Assembly: GCF_021532275.1 (NCBI RefSeq) | Contig: NZ_JACBOT010000031.1 | Location: 248,001-312,000, forward strand | Direction: 5' to 3' | DNA: 64,000 nt | Source of the DNA: Brevibacterium sp. UCMA 11754 | Lineage (GTDB): Bacteria > Actinomycetota > Actinomycetes > Actinomycetales > Brevibacteriaceae | Shown here: piece by piece, positions 7,936-15,841 of the stretch | Layout: each line of letters begins with the position of its first letter | Position numbering within the stretch: position 1 is the first letter of the stretch | Position numbers and translations under genes: made by a program | Notes under the pieces: model-generated | Seen by the model: only the letters and a program-made list of their open reading frames with translations | Database searches by the model: none | Told to the model about the DNA's origin: nothing

Positions 7936-8975
7936 AGGTGCTGTTGACCGGCGCGGCCGGTTTCATCGGACGACACATCGCCGAGGCGGCAACGGCTGCC
8001 GGACACGAAGTCACCGGCGTCGACATGCTGCTTCAACAGGCCCATGGGAAAACCGCAGTGCTGCCCGCAGGCGTCGTGCACGGCGACATCCGTGATCCGA
8101 TTCTGCTCGATGAGCTGCTGGCCGATGTCGACGTCGTGTGCCATCAGGCCGCCACGGTGGGCAACGGCGTCGACGCCCAGGACCTGCCCGGCTACGCCAC
8201 CCACAACGACCTCGGCACCGCTGCCCTTCTGGCAGCGATGGCCCGCTCCGGAACGAAGCGATTGGTACTGGCTTCCTCCATGGTCGTCTACGGTGAGGGA
8301 AGATACACCTGCCCCGACCACGGCGATGTGCCCCCGGCCCCCAGGCAGGACAGAGACCTGCAACAGGGCCTGTTCGACCCTCGCTGCCCGCACTGCGGAG
8401 GAACAATCAAGCCACACCTGATCAGCGAGGATGCGGTCTTCGCTCCACGCACGGCCTACGCCGCGTCGAAAATCGCGCAGGAGCACTACGCCGCTGCCTG
8501 GTGCACATTGGAATCGGGCCACGCCATCGCACTGCGCTACCACAATGCCTATGGGCCCGGCATGCCGGCGGATACACCCTACTCAGGGGTCGCAGCCATC
8601 TTCCGCTCGGCACTCGAGCGCGGTCAACCGCCCCAGGTATTCGAGGACGGCAACCAAATACGCGACTTCGTCCACGTTGCCGACCTCGCCCGCGCGAACG
8701 TCGCCGCCATCGAAGCGGTCGGGGCGCATAGTCCTGGGGTGAGCGCTTACAACATCTGCTCGGGACAGACTTACACCATCGGCGACATGGCCCGACGTTT
8801 GGCAACGGTGATGGATGGACCGGAGCCGGCGGTCAACGGCAAATATCGGGCCTTCGATGTCAGACATGTAGCGGCCTCGCCTCGGGCTGCCCTCGAAGAC
8901 TTGGGATTCAAGGCGCGTATCGGACCTGACGAGGGCATCGCCGAACTCGCGACGGCACCCTTGCGCCACCGATAG
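7932..8975 (+). CDS. NAD-dependent sugar epimerase/dehydratase with zinc-ribbon-like insert
   Basis: A 347-aa extended SDR protein and last gene of the operon. It has GAAGFIG (7-13) for NAD, the catalytic YAASK (Tyr176, Lys180) and the upstream SSMVVYGEG active-site strand. Between these lies an insert with Cys127, His130, Cys152 and Cys155 (CPDHG then CPHCGG), a probable zinc site not present in plain GalE proteins. It probably acts on a nucleotide sugar, which would supply the glycosyltransferases earlier in the operon; M. tuberculosis galE3 is in a comparable place. The exact reaction is not determined. Confidence 0.83.
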   Translation: MKVLLTGAAGFIGRHIAEAATAAGHEVTGVDMLLQQAHGKTAVLPAGVVHGDIRDPILLDELLADVDVVCHQAATVGNGVDAQDLPGYATHNDLGTAALLAAMARSGTKRLVLASSMVVYGEGRYTCPDHGDVPPAPRQDRDLQQGLFDPRCPHCGGTIKPHLISEDAVFAPRTAYAASKIAQEHYAAAWCTLESGHAIALRYHNAYGPGMPADTPYSGVAAIFRSALERGQPPQVFEDGNQIRDFVHVADLARANVAAIEAVGAHSPGVSAYNICSGQTYTIGDMARRLATVMDGPEPAVNGKYRAFDVRHVAASPRAALEDLGFKARIGPDEGIAELATAPLRHR

Positions 8976-9073
8976 GGCGCTTTCCCTCGGCTGCCGGGGA
9001 CTGTACCACTGCAGCGACAATGGACGGGCCCGGCAGCCCTGTCAGTGGTGGAGCGGAAGCGTTGGACTCTTGT

Positions 9074-9343
9074 GGGGTTCAAGGGTTCGTTGACAGTGGC
9101 GATCGTCTCGGTGATCGGTGTCTGTCCATCCCACTGGTAGATGTACAGCAGGTCCAGGTGGTCGGTCCACAGACGGCTCAAGCTCTCGTCGACAGCCCGG
9201 ATCAGGTGGTGCCGACTCGTTCCGCGTCGTGGCCCCGAACGCCTGCAATCTTCTCGAACCCTCCCCCTGAGCCGAAGGGTATCGTCCCCCAGTGCCAACC
9301 TGGATACGTACAGACCCGAAGTGCCCAGTCGTGTATATTCCAT
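9074..9343 (-). pseudogene. Decayed aldo/keto reductase (frameshift plus internal deletion)
   Basis: From the ATG at 9343 the frame reads MEYTRLGTSGLYVSRLALG, an aldo/keto reductase start. A run of five Gs then breaks the frame: with four Gs it would continue as GTIPFGSGGGFEKIAG, the expected family sequence. The original frame returns as HHLIRAVDESLSRLWTDHL and DLLYIYQWDGQTPITETIAT, which belongs about 80-100 residues further on in an intact enzyme, so the section with the catalytic Asp/Tyr is gone. The C-terminal half is also missing. The frame stays open into the epimerase gene by chance only. This is a non-functional remnant. Confidence 0.82.
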
Positions 9344-9372
9344 CGTCGGTCTCCTTGTTCTTCCTTGAGGTC

Positions 9373-9468
9373 TCAGCTCTTCGAGTCCGTCGCAGACGAA
9401 TGACCCATCTCACGAGCACAGTGAGAACAGCAGAACGTGGTCTGCCCGGATTCGACGCCGTGGCCCAT
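9373..9468 (-). CDS. Possible small YHS-like metal-binding peptide (may be truncated)
   Basis: A 31-codon frame from the ATG at 9468 contains MGHGVESGQTTF followed by CCSHCARE. Just upstream in the same frame, without a start codon, is a further Cys (SCRIMGH). The spacing C-x-x-MG...CCxxC recalls YHS-type or related small metal-binding motifs. A stop lies 17 codons before the ATG, and a plausible original start (ATG near 9502) is in another frame, so the gene may have lost its N-terminus by frameshift. It lies beside the aldo/keto reductase remnant. Confidence is low. Confidence 0.35.
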   Translation of the reverse strand: MGHGVESGQTTFCCSHCAREMGHSSATDSKS

Positions 9469-9601
9469 GATGCGACAGCTCCTCTTGACGCGGTGGATCA
9501 GTGTGGAGTGGTCATGCTAGTGACTCACCTCAACCGGCGGAAGGGGATGGCCTGATCGCAGCTTGTCCGCGATAATGCCGTATCGGGCAACTCGACCGCG
9601 A

Positions 9602-9916
9602 TCAGTCTGACTGACCGATCACCAACAGGAGCTTTCCATTGGCGAGCTTCGTCTCGAGGTCATCGCACTCTTCGAGATCGAAGCCGAATCCGCTGAAAAC
9701 GGTTCTGAGCTCAGAGTCTTCTTCGTTGTAGCGATCGGCAACGAGGTGCGCGATATCGGCAGGCTGGGAGGTGGCATGGCCGACGATGCAGTCGATGCGT
9801 GCGTCATCGTGGGCGAACACATGGAGACTTTCCTTCGGCGCACCCTTCGATGCTTGCTTCTTCAGTTCGTTCAGCAAACCGATATCGTCCTGAAATGCCT
9901 TCACCGTTGGCTTCAT
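9602..9916 (-). CDS. YflT-type general stress protein
   Basis: A 104-aa protein that fits the general-stress YflT (GSP17M) pattern: an N-terminal VKAFQDDIGLLNELKK, then HVFAHDDARID in place of the usual YVLSHDD, and a terminal segment (FSGFGFDLEECDDLETKLANGKLLLVIG) like the GFxxEEAxxLExxLxxGKxLL of the family. These are small cytoplasmic proteins of unknown biochemical activity, induced by heat, salt or ethanol in Bacillus. It is flanked by a decayed gene and by the carotenoid regulator and seems to be a monocistronic unit. Confidence 0.7.
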   Translation of the reverse strand: MKPTVKAFQDDIGLLNELKKQASKGAPKESLHVFAHDDARIDCIVGHATSQPADIAHLVADRYNEEDSELRTVFSGFGFDLEECDDLETKLANGKLLLVIGQSD

Positions 9917-9980
9917 TTCAGTTCAGCTCCTCATTCGAACCAGTGACTATCCGCAGTATCTCACCAGGCGTCCACCGAAG

Positions 9981-10535
9981 TCACTGCGCCGTGAGATCTC
10001 CCTGCGGCTCATCGGCTTCGGCCAGTGCTGTGAGAAACCGGATGACGACCTCACGCTCGTCACTGCTCATGGCGGCGGCGGCATCAAAGCGGCGCGCGTG
10101 TTGGCGGCCGATCGTCTCATGTGCCGCCTGTGCGGTCTGAGGCGTCACGCTGATGCAGATCGACCGCTGGTCTTTGGGATGCGCTGCACGGATCAGATGG
10201 CCTGCGGCGACGAGGCGGTCGATGAGCTTCGTCGTCGATGCACTGGAGATCCCCACCTCAAAGGCAATGTCCCTGGGAGTGATGATCTGCCCTTGCTTCT
10301 GCGCTTGCATGAGCATCCGGATGGCGCGCATGTCACTCTCATTGAGGCGCATATACCGCCTGGATGCCTCCGCCAGCGCCCGATCGGCTTCCCGCCAGAG
10401 GCGCAGCGACTCCATGACGGACATGCACTGCGTGATTTCGGACTGCGTCAGCTGAGAACGATCGGAGAACTCGAGATCGTTCGAAAAGTACTTCAATTCT
10501 GAATCCGGGTGGATTCTTCGCTCTGTGCTCGACAC
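9981..10535 (-). CDS. crtR: MarR family regulator, probable carotenoid repressor (CrtR-like)
   Basis: A 184-aa MarR protein with a winged helix (ITPRDIAFEVGISSASTTKLIDRLVAAGHLIRA, then the wing HPKDQRSICISVT) and extra N-terminal residues. The start is a GTG at 10535, and the gene is divergent from the carotenoid operon across 67 bp. In Corynebacterium glutamicum the MarR protein CrtR is divergent from crtE and represses the crt operon until geranylgeranyl diphosphate accumulates; this gene has the same family and position. A TATGCT hexamer about 8 bp before the GTG suggests a leaderless transcript. The symbol is by analogy. Confidence 0.72.
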   Translation of the reverse strand: MSSTERRIHPDSELKYFSNDLEFSDRSQLTQSEITQCMSVMESLRLWREADRALAEASRRYMRLNESDMRAIRMLMQAQKQGQIITPRDIAFEVGISSASTTKLIDRLVAAGHLIRAAHPKDQRSICISVTPQTAQAAHETIGRQHARRFDAAAAMSSDEREVVIRFLTALAEADEPQGDLTAQ

Positions 10536-10602
10536 GATGACAGCATACCGTTGCTACACTAGATTAGGTCTCTCGCCCGGCTAACGAAAGTGGGTTCGAA
10601 CA

Positions 10603-10863
10603 GTGGAAATGGTTGTTCGCGTCGACGGACACGGTCGTCTTCTCGTCACACGGCGCGCACTGACGAAGAAGACGTGGCCGGGAGTATGGACGAATTCTTT
10701 CTGTGGCCGTCCCGGGCCCGGCGAAACGCTTGAGGCTGCAGTCCGCCGCCGCTCCGGAATCGAAGAGAACGAACACTGCCCGGTCTTCATCGCCCGGGCC
10801 ACATCGTCGATGGCACCCGATCATATCGCCGAGCACATCGCCGAGGCGGGGCTCAATGACTGA
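10603..10863 (+). pseudogene. idi: Internally deleted isopentenyl-diphosphate isomerase (type I) remnant
   Basis: An 86-codon frame from a GTG at 10603. It carries the unmistakable type I IDI core ([19 protein letters not shown], then [24 protein letters not shown]) and then jumps to NEHCPVF, the equivalent of the family's ENEICPVY. About 30 residues between these are absent, as are the N-terminal segment and most of the C-terminal third. Type I isomerases are about 180 aa. Its stop overlaps crtE by 8 bp, so it still forms the translated leader of the operon. MEP-pathway bacteria make both IPP and DMAPP, so loss of idi need not stop carotenoid synthesis. Confidence 0.85.
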
Positions 10864-11920
10864 TTCGATCACCCCACTCGAAGACATCGCGTTCTCGTTC
10901 CAGGACCGGCTCTCACAGGTGCTGACGGAGGGACGGCACCGTTCGCGCACATTCTCCGCACAGTACGGACAGCTCTGGGACTCACTCACACACATGGCCA
11001 CAGGCGGAAAGCTGATCAGACCACGCCTGCTCCTGGACGCACATCACGGCCTGGGCGGACGTGACCAGGCAGCCGCCGTCGACGCGGCCTGCGCCATGCA
11101 GCTGCTGCACATCGCACTCGTCATCCACGATGACGTCATCGACAATGACACCATCCGTCGTGGTGAGGCGAATATCTCCGGAGCATTCGCCTCCGACGCA
11201 CTGTGCCGCGGCGCCGGCCAGCATGAGGCTCAAGTCTGGGGAGACGCCACAGCACTGCTGGGCGGTGACCTGATGCTCACCCTCGCCCATTCTCTGCTGG
11301 CGCGGCTCGATGTCGACGACGCCAAACGCCGGGCCATCCTCGACATCTTCGATGACACGTTGTTCCGGAGTGCCGCGGGAGAACACTCAGATGTGTGGTT
11401 GAGCCTGCATCTGGAAGAGGCCCGTTCCCGGGAGGTCCTCGAGATGGCAGGGCAGAAGACCGCCGTGTACTCGTTTCAGGCTCCCCTGCTCATCGCGGCT
11501 GTTCTGGCCGGAGCAAGCAGCACCCAGACTGCCGAACTGGGCGCTATCGCTGCGCAGATCGGCATCGTCTACCAGCTGCGCGACGACGTCCTCGGCCTGT
11601 TCGGCGATGAACGGGAGACCGGGAAATCCAATGTCAGTGATCTCCGTGAAGGCAAGGAGACTCTCTTGATCACGTTCGCTCGCTCCGATCCGTCCTGGCC
11701 CGAGGTCCGCCCCCTCTTCGGGGATAGGACGCTGAGCAATGCCGATGGTGATCGGCTGCGGACCATCATCGAGGAATCAGGAGCTCGCGTGTTCGTCGAA
11801 TCCATCATCACTCAGCGCTGCGAGGACCTGTATCGACTCATCTCCGATGCAGCCCTGCCGTCGGCGTTGAGCCGCCAGCTGATCCAGCTGACCTCCGACT
11901 GCAGCTCGCGCATCGCATGA
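10856..11920 (+). CDS. crtE: Geranylgeranyl diphosphate synthase
   Basis: A 354-aa all-helical prenyltransferase. The first aspartate-rich motif is DDVID at 92-96 and the second is DDVLG at 243-247 with Asp251 after it, as in actinobacterial GGPP synthases; GGKLIRPRL (50-58) binds the allylic diphosphate. It condenses IPP with shorter prenyl diphosphates to C20 GGPP, the precursor for CrtB. The ATG at 10856 overlaps the idi remnant and is preferred to earlier in-frame codons because the domain begins there. Its stop overlaps the P450 start (ATGA), so translation is coupled down the operon. Confidence 0.93.
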   Translation: MTDSITPLEDIAFSFQDRLSQVLTEGRHRSRTFSAQYGQLWDSLTHMATGGKLIRPRLLLDAHHGLGGRDQAAAVDAACAMQLLHIALVIHDDVIDNDTIRRGEANISGAFASDALCRGAGQHEAQVWGDATALLGGDLMLTLAHSLLARLDVDDAKRRAILDIFDDTLFRSAAGEHSDVWLSLHLEEARSREVLEMAGQKTAVYSFQAPLLIAAVLAGASSTQTAELGAIAAQIGIVYQLRDDVLGLFGDERETGKSNVSDLREGKETLLITFARSDPSWPEVRPLFGDRTLSNADGDRLRTIIEESGARVFVESIITQRCEDLYRLISDAALPSALSRQLIQLTSDCSSRIA

Positions 11921-13146
11921 ACTCGGTGAGCAAGCGAAAAGCAGTGGGACCACACGACGAGACCGAACCTCGCGTCGAGCACGATGGAACCATGTGGAGG
12001 ATCCGCTCCTACGAGGCAGCCACTACCGTGCTGCGTGCGCGTCACCGCACGACTCAGGCAGGATTCACCGCAGAGAAGATCCCGCGCGGGTACTTTCGGA
12101 AACACCCCATACTGATCTCTGACGGTGACGATCACGATTCTCAGCGCAAAGAGGTCGCTCGCTACTTCGCCCCCGCAGTGGTGTCTGCGAAGTACGGAGA
12201 ATTCATCAACGAGCGCGCTCAAGCCCTCGTCGACCGCGCCGTCGCGAACGGCGGGCTTCGCCTCGATGAGGCGGCTCTGAACTATTCCGTCGAAGTCACC
12301 GCCGAGATCGTGGGACTGACCGAGTCCTCCACCGATGCGATGGCCAAGCGCCTCGTCGGGTTCTTCCGACAGCCGCCTGTCGACCTCGCAGCTCCTGCGA
12401 TGGGCCGGACCCGTCGGCAATGGGCCCAGGCGGCCGTCAACGGCCTCTTGCCCATCGGACGGTTCTACGTTCACGATGTGCAACCGGCGATCCGCTCCCG
12501 GCGCAGCCGGCGCCGCGACGATGTGCTCTCGCATCTGCTCTCCGCCGGCTACAGCACCGCCGACATCCTCGTCGAGTGCATGACCTACGGCACCGCCGGC
12601 ATGGTGACGACTCGCGAATTCATCACCATGGCGTGTTGGCACCTGCTGACGGACGAAGAGCTGGGCCGTCGCTACACCGAGTCCTCACAGCCCACCCGTC
12701 TGAAGATCCTCGAGGAGATCATCCGCCTCGACCCTGTCGTCGGCCACCTCTACCGTCGAGCGCAAGCCGATATCGAGGTCTCGGACAACGGATGCCCCCA
12801 CACCATCTCCGCAGGCGACCTGATCGACGTGTGTGTGAGACAGACCAACACCGACCCACACGCGATGGGAACCGCCCCGGAGACGATCATCCCCGGGCGC
12901 GATCTCGAACGGGGGAAGGCCGCGACGGGGCTGAGCTTCAGCGACGGAGCCCACGCGTGCCCCGGCCAGCCACTGGCTCTCTACGAAACCGATGCCCTTG
13001 TCCACAAGCTCCTGGCCATCGGCCCACGCATCCTCCGGAAGCCCGAAATCAGCTGGGACAACCTCATCGAGGGGTACCGTCTGCGCGGCATGGACCTGAG
13101 CCTGATGGAAAGGTCGCGTCCAGCAGCCACGAGAGAGACGAGATGA
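11917..13146 (+). CDS. Cytochrome P450, probable isorenieratene 3,3'-hydroxylase
   Basis: A 409-aa soluble bacterial P450. It has the heme-thiolate loop FSDGAHACPG with Cys348, the I-helix AGMVTT (227-232) and the K-helix ExxR at Glu267-Arg270. The first residues of the heme loop (FSDG for FGxG) are slightly unusual but the key Phe, Gly, His and Cys are present. In Brevibacterium linens a P450 of the carotenoid cluster has been linked to hydroxylation of isorenieratene to the 3,3'-dihydroxy pigment, and this gene sits between crtE and crtYc with four-base overlaps on both sides. Function is inferred from that context. Confidence 0.85.
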   Translation: MNSVSKRKAVGPHDETEPRVEHDGTMWRIRSYEAATTVLRARHRTTQAGFTAEKIPRGYFRKHPILISDGDDHDSQRKEVARYFAPAVVSAKYGEFINERAQALVDRAVANGGLRLDEAALNYSVEVTAEIVGLTESSTDAMAKRLVGFFRQPPVDLAAPAMGRTRRQWAQAAVNGLLPIGRFYVHDVQPAIRSRRSRRRDDVLSHLLSAGYSTADILVECMTYGTAGMVTTREFITMACWHLLTDEELGRRYTESSQPTRLKILEEIIRLDPVVGHLYRRAQADIEVSDNGCPHTISAGDLIDVCVRQTNTDPHAMGTAPETIIPGRDLERGKAATGLSFSDGAHACPGQPLALYETDALVHKLLAIGPRILRKPEISWDNLIEGYRLRGMDLSLMERSRPAATRETR

Positions 13147-13496
13147 GCTCATTCGAATACCTGGCGCTGATGGGTGCCTGCCTGCTGATCACACTTCCTC
13201 TGGAGCTGGTGTTCTCCGCCAAGGTGTATCGACGCTGGAAGATCCTGATCGGATCTCTTGTTCCGATCGTCCTCATCTTCTCGCTCTGGGACATTGTCGC
13301 CATTTCCCGCGATCACTGGACCTACAACTCGAAGTACGTCACGGGCGTCCACCTCGGCGACCTTCCGTTGGAAGAGATCGTCTTCTTCATCGTCATCCCG
13401 ATCTGCGCCCTGCTCAGCTACGAGGCAGTGGGCACCGTGCTCGAATTCTTCGCCAAGAAGGCCAAGAGCAGAAGGGGAGGCAGTGGTGGTGCCTGA
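13143..13496 (+). CDS. crtYc: Lycopene beta-cyclase subunit CrtYc
   Basis: A 117-aa membrane protein with three hydrophobic helices and the heterodimeric-cyclase motif DLPLEEIVFF (about residues 76-85). In Gram-positive bacteria CrtYc and CrtYd together cyclise both ends of lycopene to beta-carotene, and the two small proteins correspond to halves of a duplicated archaeal/fungal-type cyclase. The ATG overlaps the P450 stop and the stop overlaps crtYd. The C-terminus is a basic, glycine-rich tail. Neither half is expected to work alone. Confidence 0.92.
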   Translation: MSSFEYLALMGACLLITLPLELVFSAKVYRRWKILIGSLVPIVLIFSLWDIVAISRDHWTYNSKYVTGVHLGDLPLEEIVFFIVIPICALLSYEAVGTVLEFFAKKAKSRRGGSGGA

Positions 13497-13809
13497 ATAC
13501 ACGCTGATGACGATCCTCGGGATGCTGGTCGTCATCGGGCTCGAAGCCTTCGTCTTTCGCAGCGGGATCTTCCGACGCGCGAAGTACTGGGCCGCGCTCG
13601 CCATCTGTCTGGGATTCCAATGCCTGGTCGACGGCTGGCTGACCAAACTGACCGATCCCATCGTCATCTACAACCCGTCTCAGTTCCTGAATCTGCGCTT
13701 CCCCTGGGACATCCCGATCGAAGACTTCGGATTCGGATTCGCCATGATCACCTCTGTGCTCATGGTGTGGCAATGGCAGCTCAACCGTTTGCAGAAGGGC
13801 ACCGAATGA
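13489..13809 (+). CDS. crtYd: Lycopene beta-cyclase subunit CrtYd
   Basis: Partner of CrtYc, about 106 aa, with three hydrophobic helices and the matching motif DIPIEDFGFGF, which supplies the second acidic active-site pair. Three consecutive GTG codons (13483, 13486, 13489) could each start it. I chose the last because the GGAGG at 13476-13480 is then 8 bases away and the protein opens with PEYTLM, as expected; 13486 is nearly as good. It overlaps crtYc by 8 bp and crtU by 4 bp, so subunit ratios are probably set by translational coupling. Confidence 0.9.
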   Translation: MPEYTLMTILGMLVVIGLEAFVFRSGIFRRAKYWAALAICLGFQCLVDGWLTKLTDPIVIYNPSQFLNLRFPWDIPIEDFGFGFAMITSVLMVWQWQLNRLQKGTE

Positions 13810-15362
13810 CACCTGGACCACGACCCAGAGATCGACGTGCGCAGAACATCCCCGCACTGCAGGGACGCCCTCGCCCTCTCAGACCCAAACGGGTAACGGT
13901 CATCGGCGGGGGCATCGCGGGATTGGCCGCGGCCACGATCCTTGCCGAACACGGTGTCAAGGTCACTGTGATTGAGGCCGAGGACCACCTCGGCGGGCGT
14001 GTGGGCGCATGGCCAGTCGGAGACGATCGGACCATGAGCCGAGGCTTCCACGCATTTTTTCGGCAGTACTACAACCTTCGCGATCTGCTCAGTCGGACAG
14101 ATCCCGAGCTTCACCGCCTGCAGCCCGTCGACGACTACCCCCTCCTCCATCGCCGAGGCTCCACGGACACCTTCGCCTCGATCCCCCGGACTCCACCGTT
14201 CAATCTCCTCGGGTTCGTCTGGCAGAGCCCGACCTTTCCCCTCCGCCGGCTCCTCGACGTCGACATCCCGGCTGCGGTTGAACTCATCGACGTCGAGTTT
14301 CCCGCCACCTATCGACGTTACGATGGTGAGTCCGCGGCCGACTTCCTCGACCGGCTGCGCTTCCCCGACGAAGCCCGACATCTGGCTCTTGAGGTGTTCG
14401 CGCGCTCCTTCTTCGCCGATCCGCAAGATTTCTCCGCCGGTGAGCTCATTGCCATGTTCCACACCTATTTCGCCGGATCGGCGGAGGGGCTGCTCTTCGA
14501 CGTCCCCGTCGATGACTACGACACCGCTCTCTGGGCCCCACTGGCCGACTATCTCACCGAAATCGGTGTGCAGATCCGCACCGGGGAGATGGTGACCTCG
14601 CTTGAATCCACCTCGTCGGGTTGGATGGTGTCGACCGAGAGCCAGGAGGTCCACGGCGATGCAGTTGTCCTCGCGGCCGATCCCGCGCGAGCTCGTGAGC
14701 TGCTGAAAGTCAGCCGCGACTCGATCGTAGGCACCGCTCCAGCCGCGCAAGGGTGGCTGGAGAACATCGACTCGCTGACCAACGCACCCGCTTTCGCTGT
14801 GCTTCGTCTCTGGCTGGGTGCACCCGTGGCTGACCATCGGCCGGAGTTTTTGGGCACCAGCGGATATGACGTCCTCGACAATGTCTCGGTGCTCGAACGC
14901 TTCGAGGACGGTGCCAGCCGGTGGGCGCAATCCCACAACGGTTCGGTTCTGGAACTTCACGCCTACGCGCTCGACATCGACGCTGATCCTTCTGAGCGGG
15001 ACAGGGCGAGCATCGTGACCCGTCTGCTCTCGGACCTGCATCAGGTCTACCCCGAAACCGCCCATCTGCCCATCGTCGACCAGGAGCTGCTCATCGAAGC
15101 AGACTGCGCGTTGACGGACACCCGCCCCTGGGATGAGCGGCCCGAAGCTGCCACCCCGATTCCGGGTCTGGTCGTCGCCGGTGACTATGTGCGCTGCGAC
15201 TTGCCTGTGGCTCTCATGGAACGTGCCACGACGACCGGTTATATGGCGGCCAATCACCTCCTCTCCTCGTGGAGGGTCGAAGGAACCCCGCTGTGGTCAC
15301 CACCGACTCTCGGACTGCTGAGACGCGGCGTGCTCGGGCACCTGAGGCGCGGGAACTCATGA
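13806..15362 (+). CDS. crtU: Beta-carotene desaturase/methyltransferase (aromatic carotenoid synthase)
   Basis: A 518-aa FAD protein of the amine oxidase/phytoene desaturase superfamily with a dinucleotide-binding GGGIAGLAAA (34-43) after a basic 28-residue leader, and the closing IPGLVVAGDYVRCDLPVALME. CrtU turns the beta-ionone rings of beta-carotene into aromatic phi-rings by desaturation and methyl migration, giving isorenieratene. The early GRVGAWPVGDDRTMSRGFHAFF is the region that sets this subfamily apart from CrtI. It starts at the ATG overlapping crtYd and ends overlapping tspO. Acts at the membrane on lipid-soluble substrates. Confidence 0.9.
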   Translation: MTPGPRPRDRRAQNIPALQGRPRPLRPKRVTVIGGGIAGLAAATILAEHGVKVTVIEAEDHLGGRVGAWPVGDDRTMSRGFHAFFRQYYNLRDLLSRTDPELHRLQPVDDYPLLHRRGSTDTFASIPRTPPFNLLGFVWQSPTFPLRRLLDVDIPAAVELIDVEFPATYRRYDGESAADFLDRLRFPDEARHLALEVFARSFFADPQDFSAGELIAMFHTYFAGSAEGLLFDVPVDDYDTALWAPLADYLTEIGVQIRTGEMVTSLESTSSGWMVSTESQEVHGDAVVLAADPARARELLKVSRDSIVGTAPAAQGWLENIDSLTNAPAFAVLRLWLGAPVADHRPEFLGTSGYDVLDNVSVLERFEDGASRWAQSHNGSVLELHAYALDIDADPSERDRASIVTRLLSDLHQVYPETAHLPIVDQELLIEADCALTDTRPWDERPEAATPIPGLVVAGDYVRCDLPVALMERATTTGYMAANHLLSSWRVEGTPLWSPPTLGLLRRGVLGHLRRGNS

Positions 15363-15841
15363 GCACTGACTGGAAACGCTTCCTCCTTCCGTCGGCTGTA
15401 TGCGCCGGAGCAGCCACGCTCGGCGCACTCGGCACGAAGGTCGACTCTGATTGGTATTCGAACCTGAAGAAGCCTGCATGGCAACCACCGGGCCGGGTCT
15501 TCGGGCCCGCGTGGACAACCTTGTATTCGTTGACAGCATTCGCATCAGGCCGCGTTCTGAATCGCATGCCGAACAGCCGGGACCGACGAGCGTATCTGGG
15601 TGAGTTGGGGGCGAACATGGCAGTCAATGTGGCATGGAGTTGGCTGTTCTTCTCCGCTCGGCGTCCGGATGCCTCTCTCCTCACCTCGGCAGTACTGGAA
15701 GCATCGACGCTGAGACTGCTGACGAAGGCTGCCAAGGTCGATCGGGTGTCGGCTGCAGCGCTCGCACCGTACGCGGCGTGGGTGGGATTCGCGACAGTTC
15801 TCAACGCGGAGATCCTGCGTCTCAATCCGAGCGGTCGCTGA
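15359..15841 (+). CDS. tspO: TspO/MBR family protein
   Basis: A 160-aa five-helix membrane protein with the TspO signature WYSNLKKPAWQPPGRVFGPAWTTLY (its first 20 residues start at about 31) and the later ANMAVNVAWSWLFF. TspO proteins bind tetrapyrroles and sterol-like ligands and in photosynthetic bacteria respond to light and oxygen. A basic stretch precedes the second helix. It overlaps crtU by four bases and the photolyase start by one base, so it belongs to the carotenoid operon and is probably part of the light or porphyrin photo-oxidation response. Confidence 0.9.
   Translation: MSTDWKRFLLPSAVCAGAATLGALGTKVDSDWYSNLKKPAWQPPGRVFGPAWTTLYSLTAFASGRVLNRMPNSRDRRAYLGELGANMAVNVAWSWLFFSARRPDASLLTSAVLEASTLRLLTKAAKVDRVSAAALAPYAAWVGFATVLNAEILRLNPSGR

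Noticed and set aside
13680-15257. 525-codon open frame antisense to crtU
   Set aside because: Translation has no recognisable motif, while the opposite strand encodes an intact CrtU; a long antisense frame is expected in high-GC DNA.
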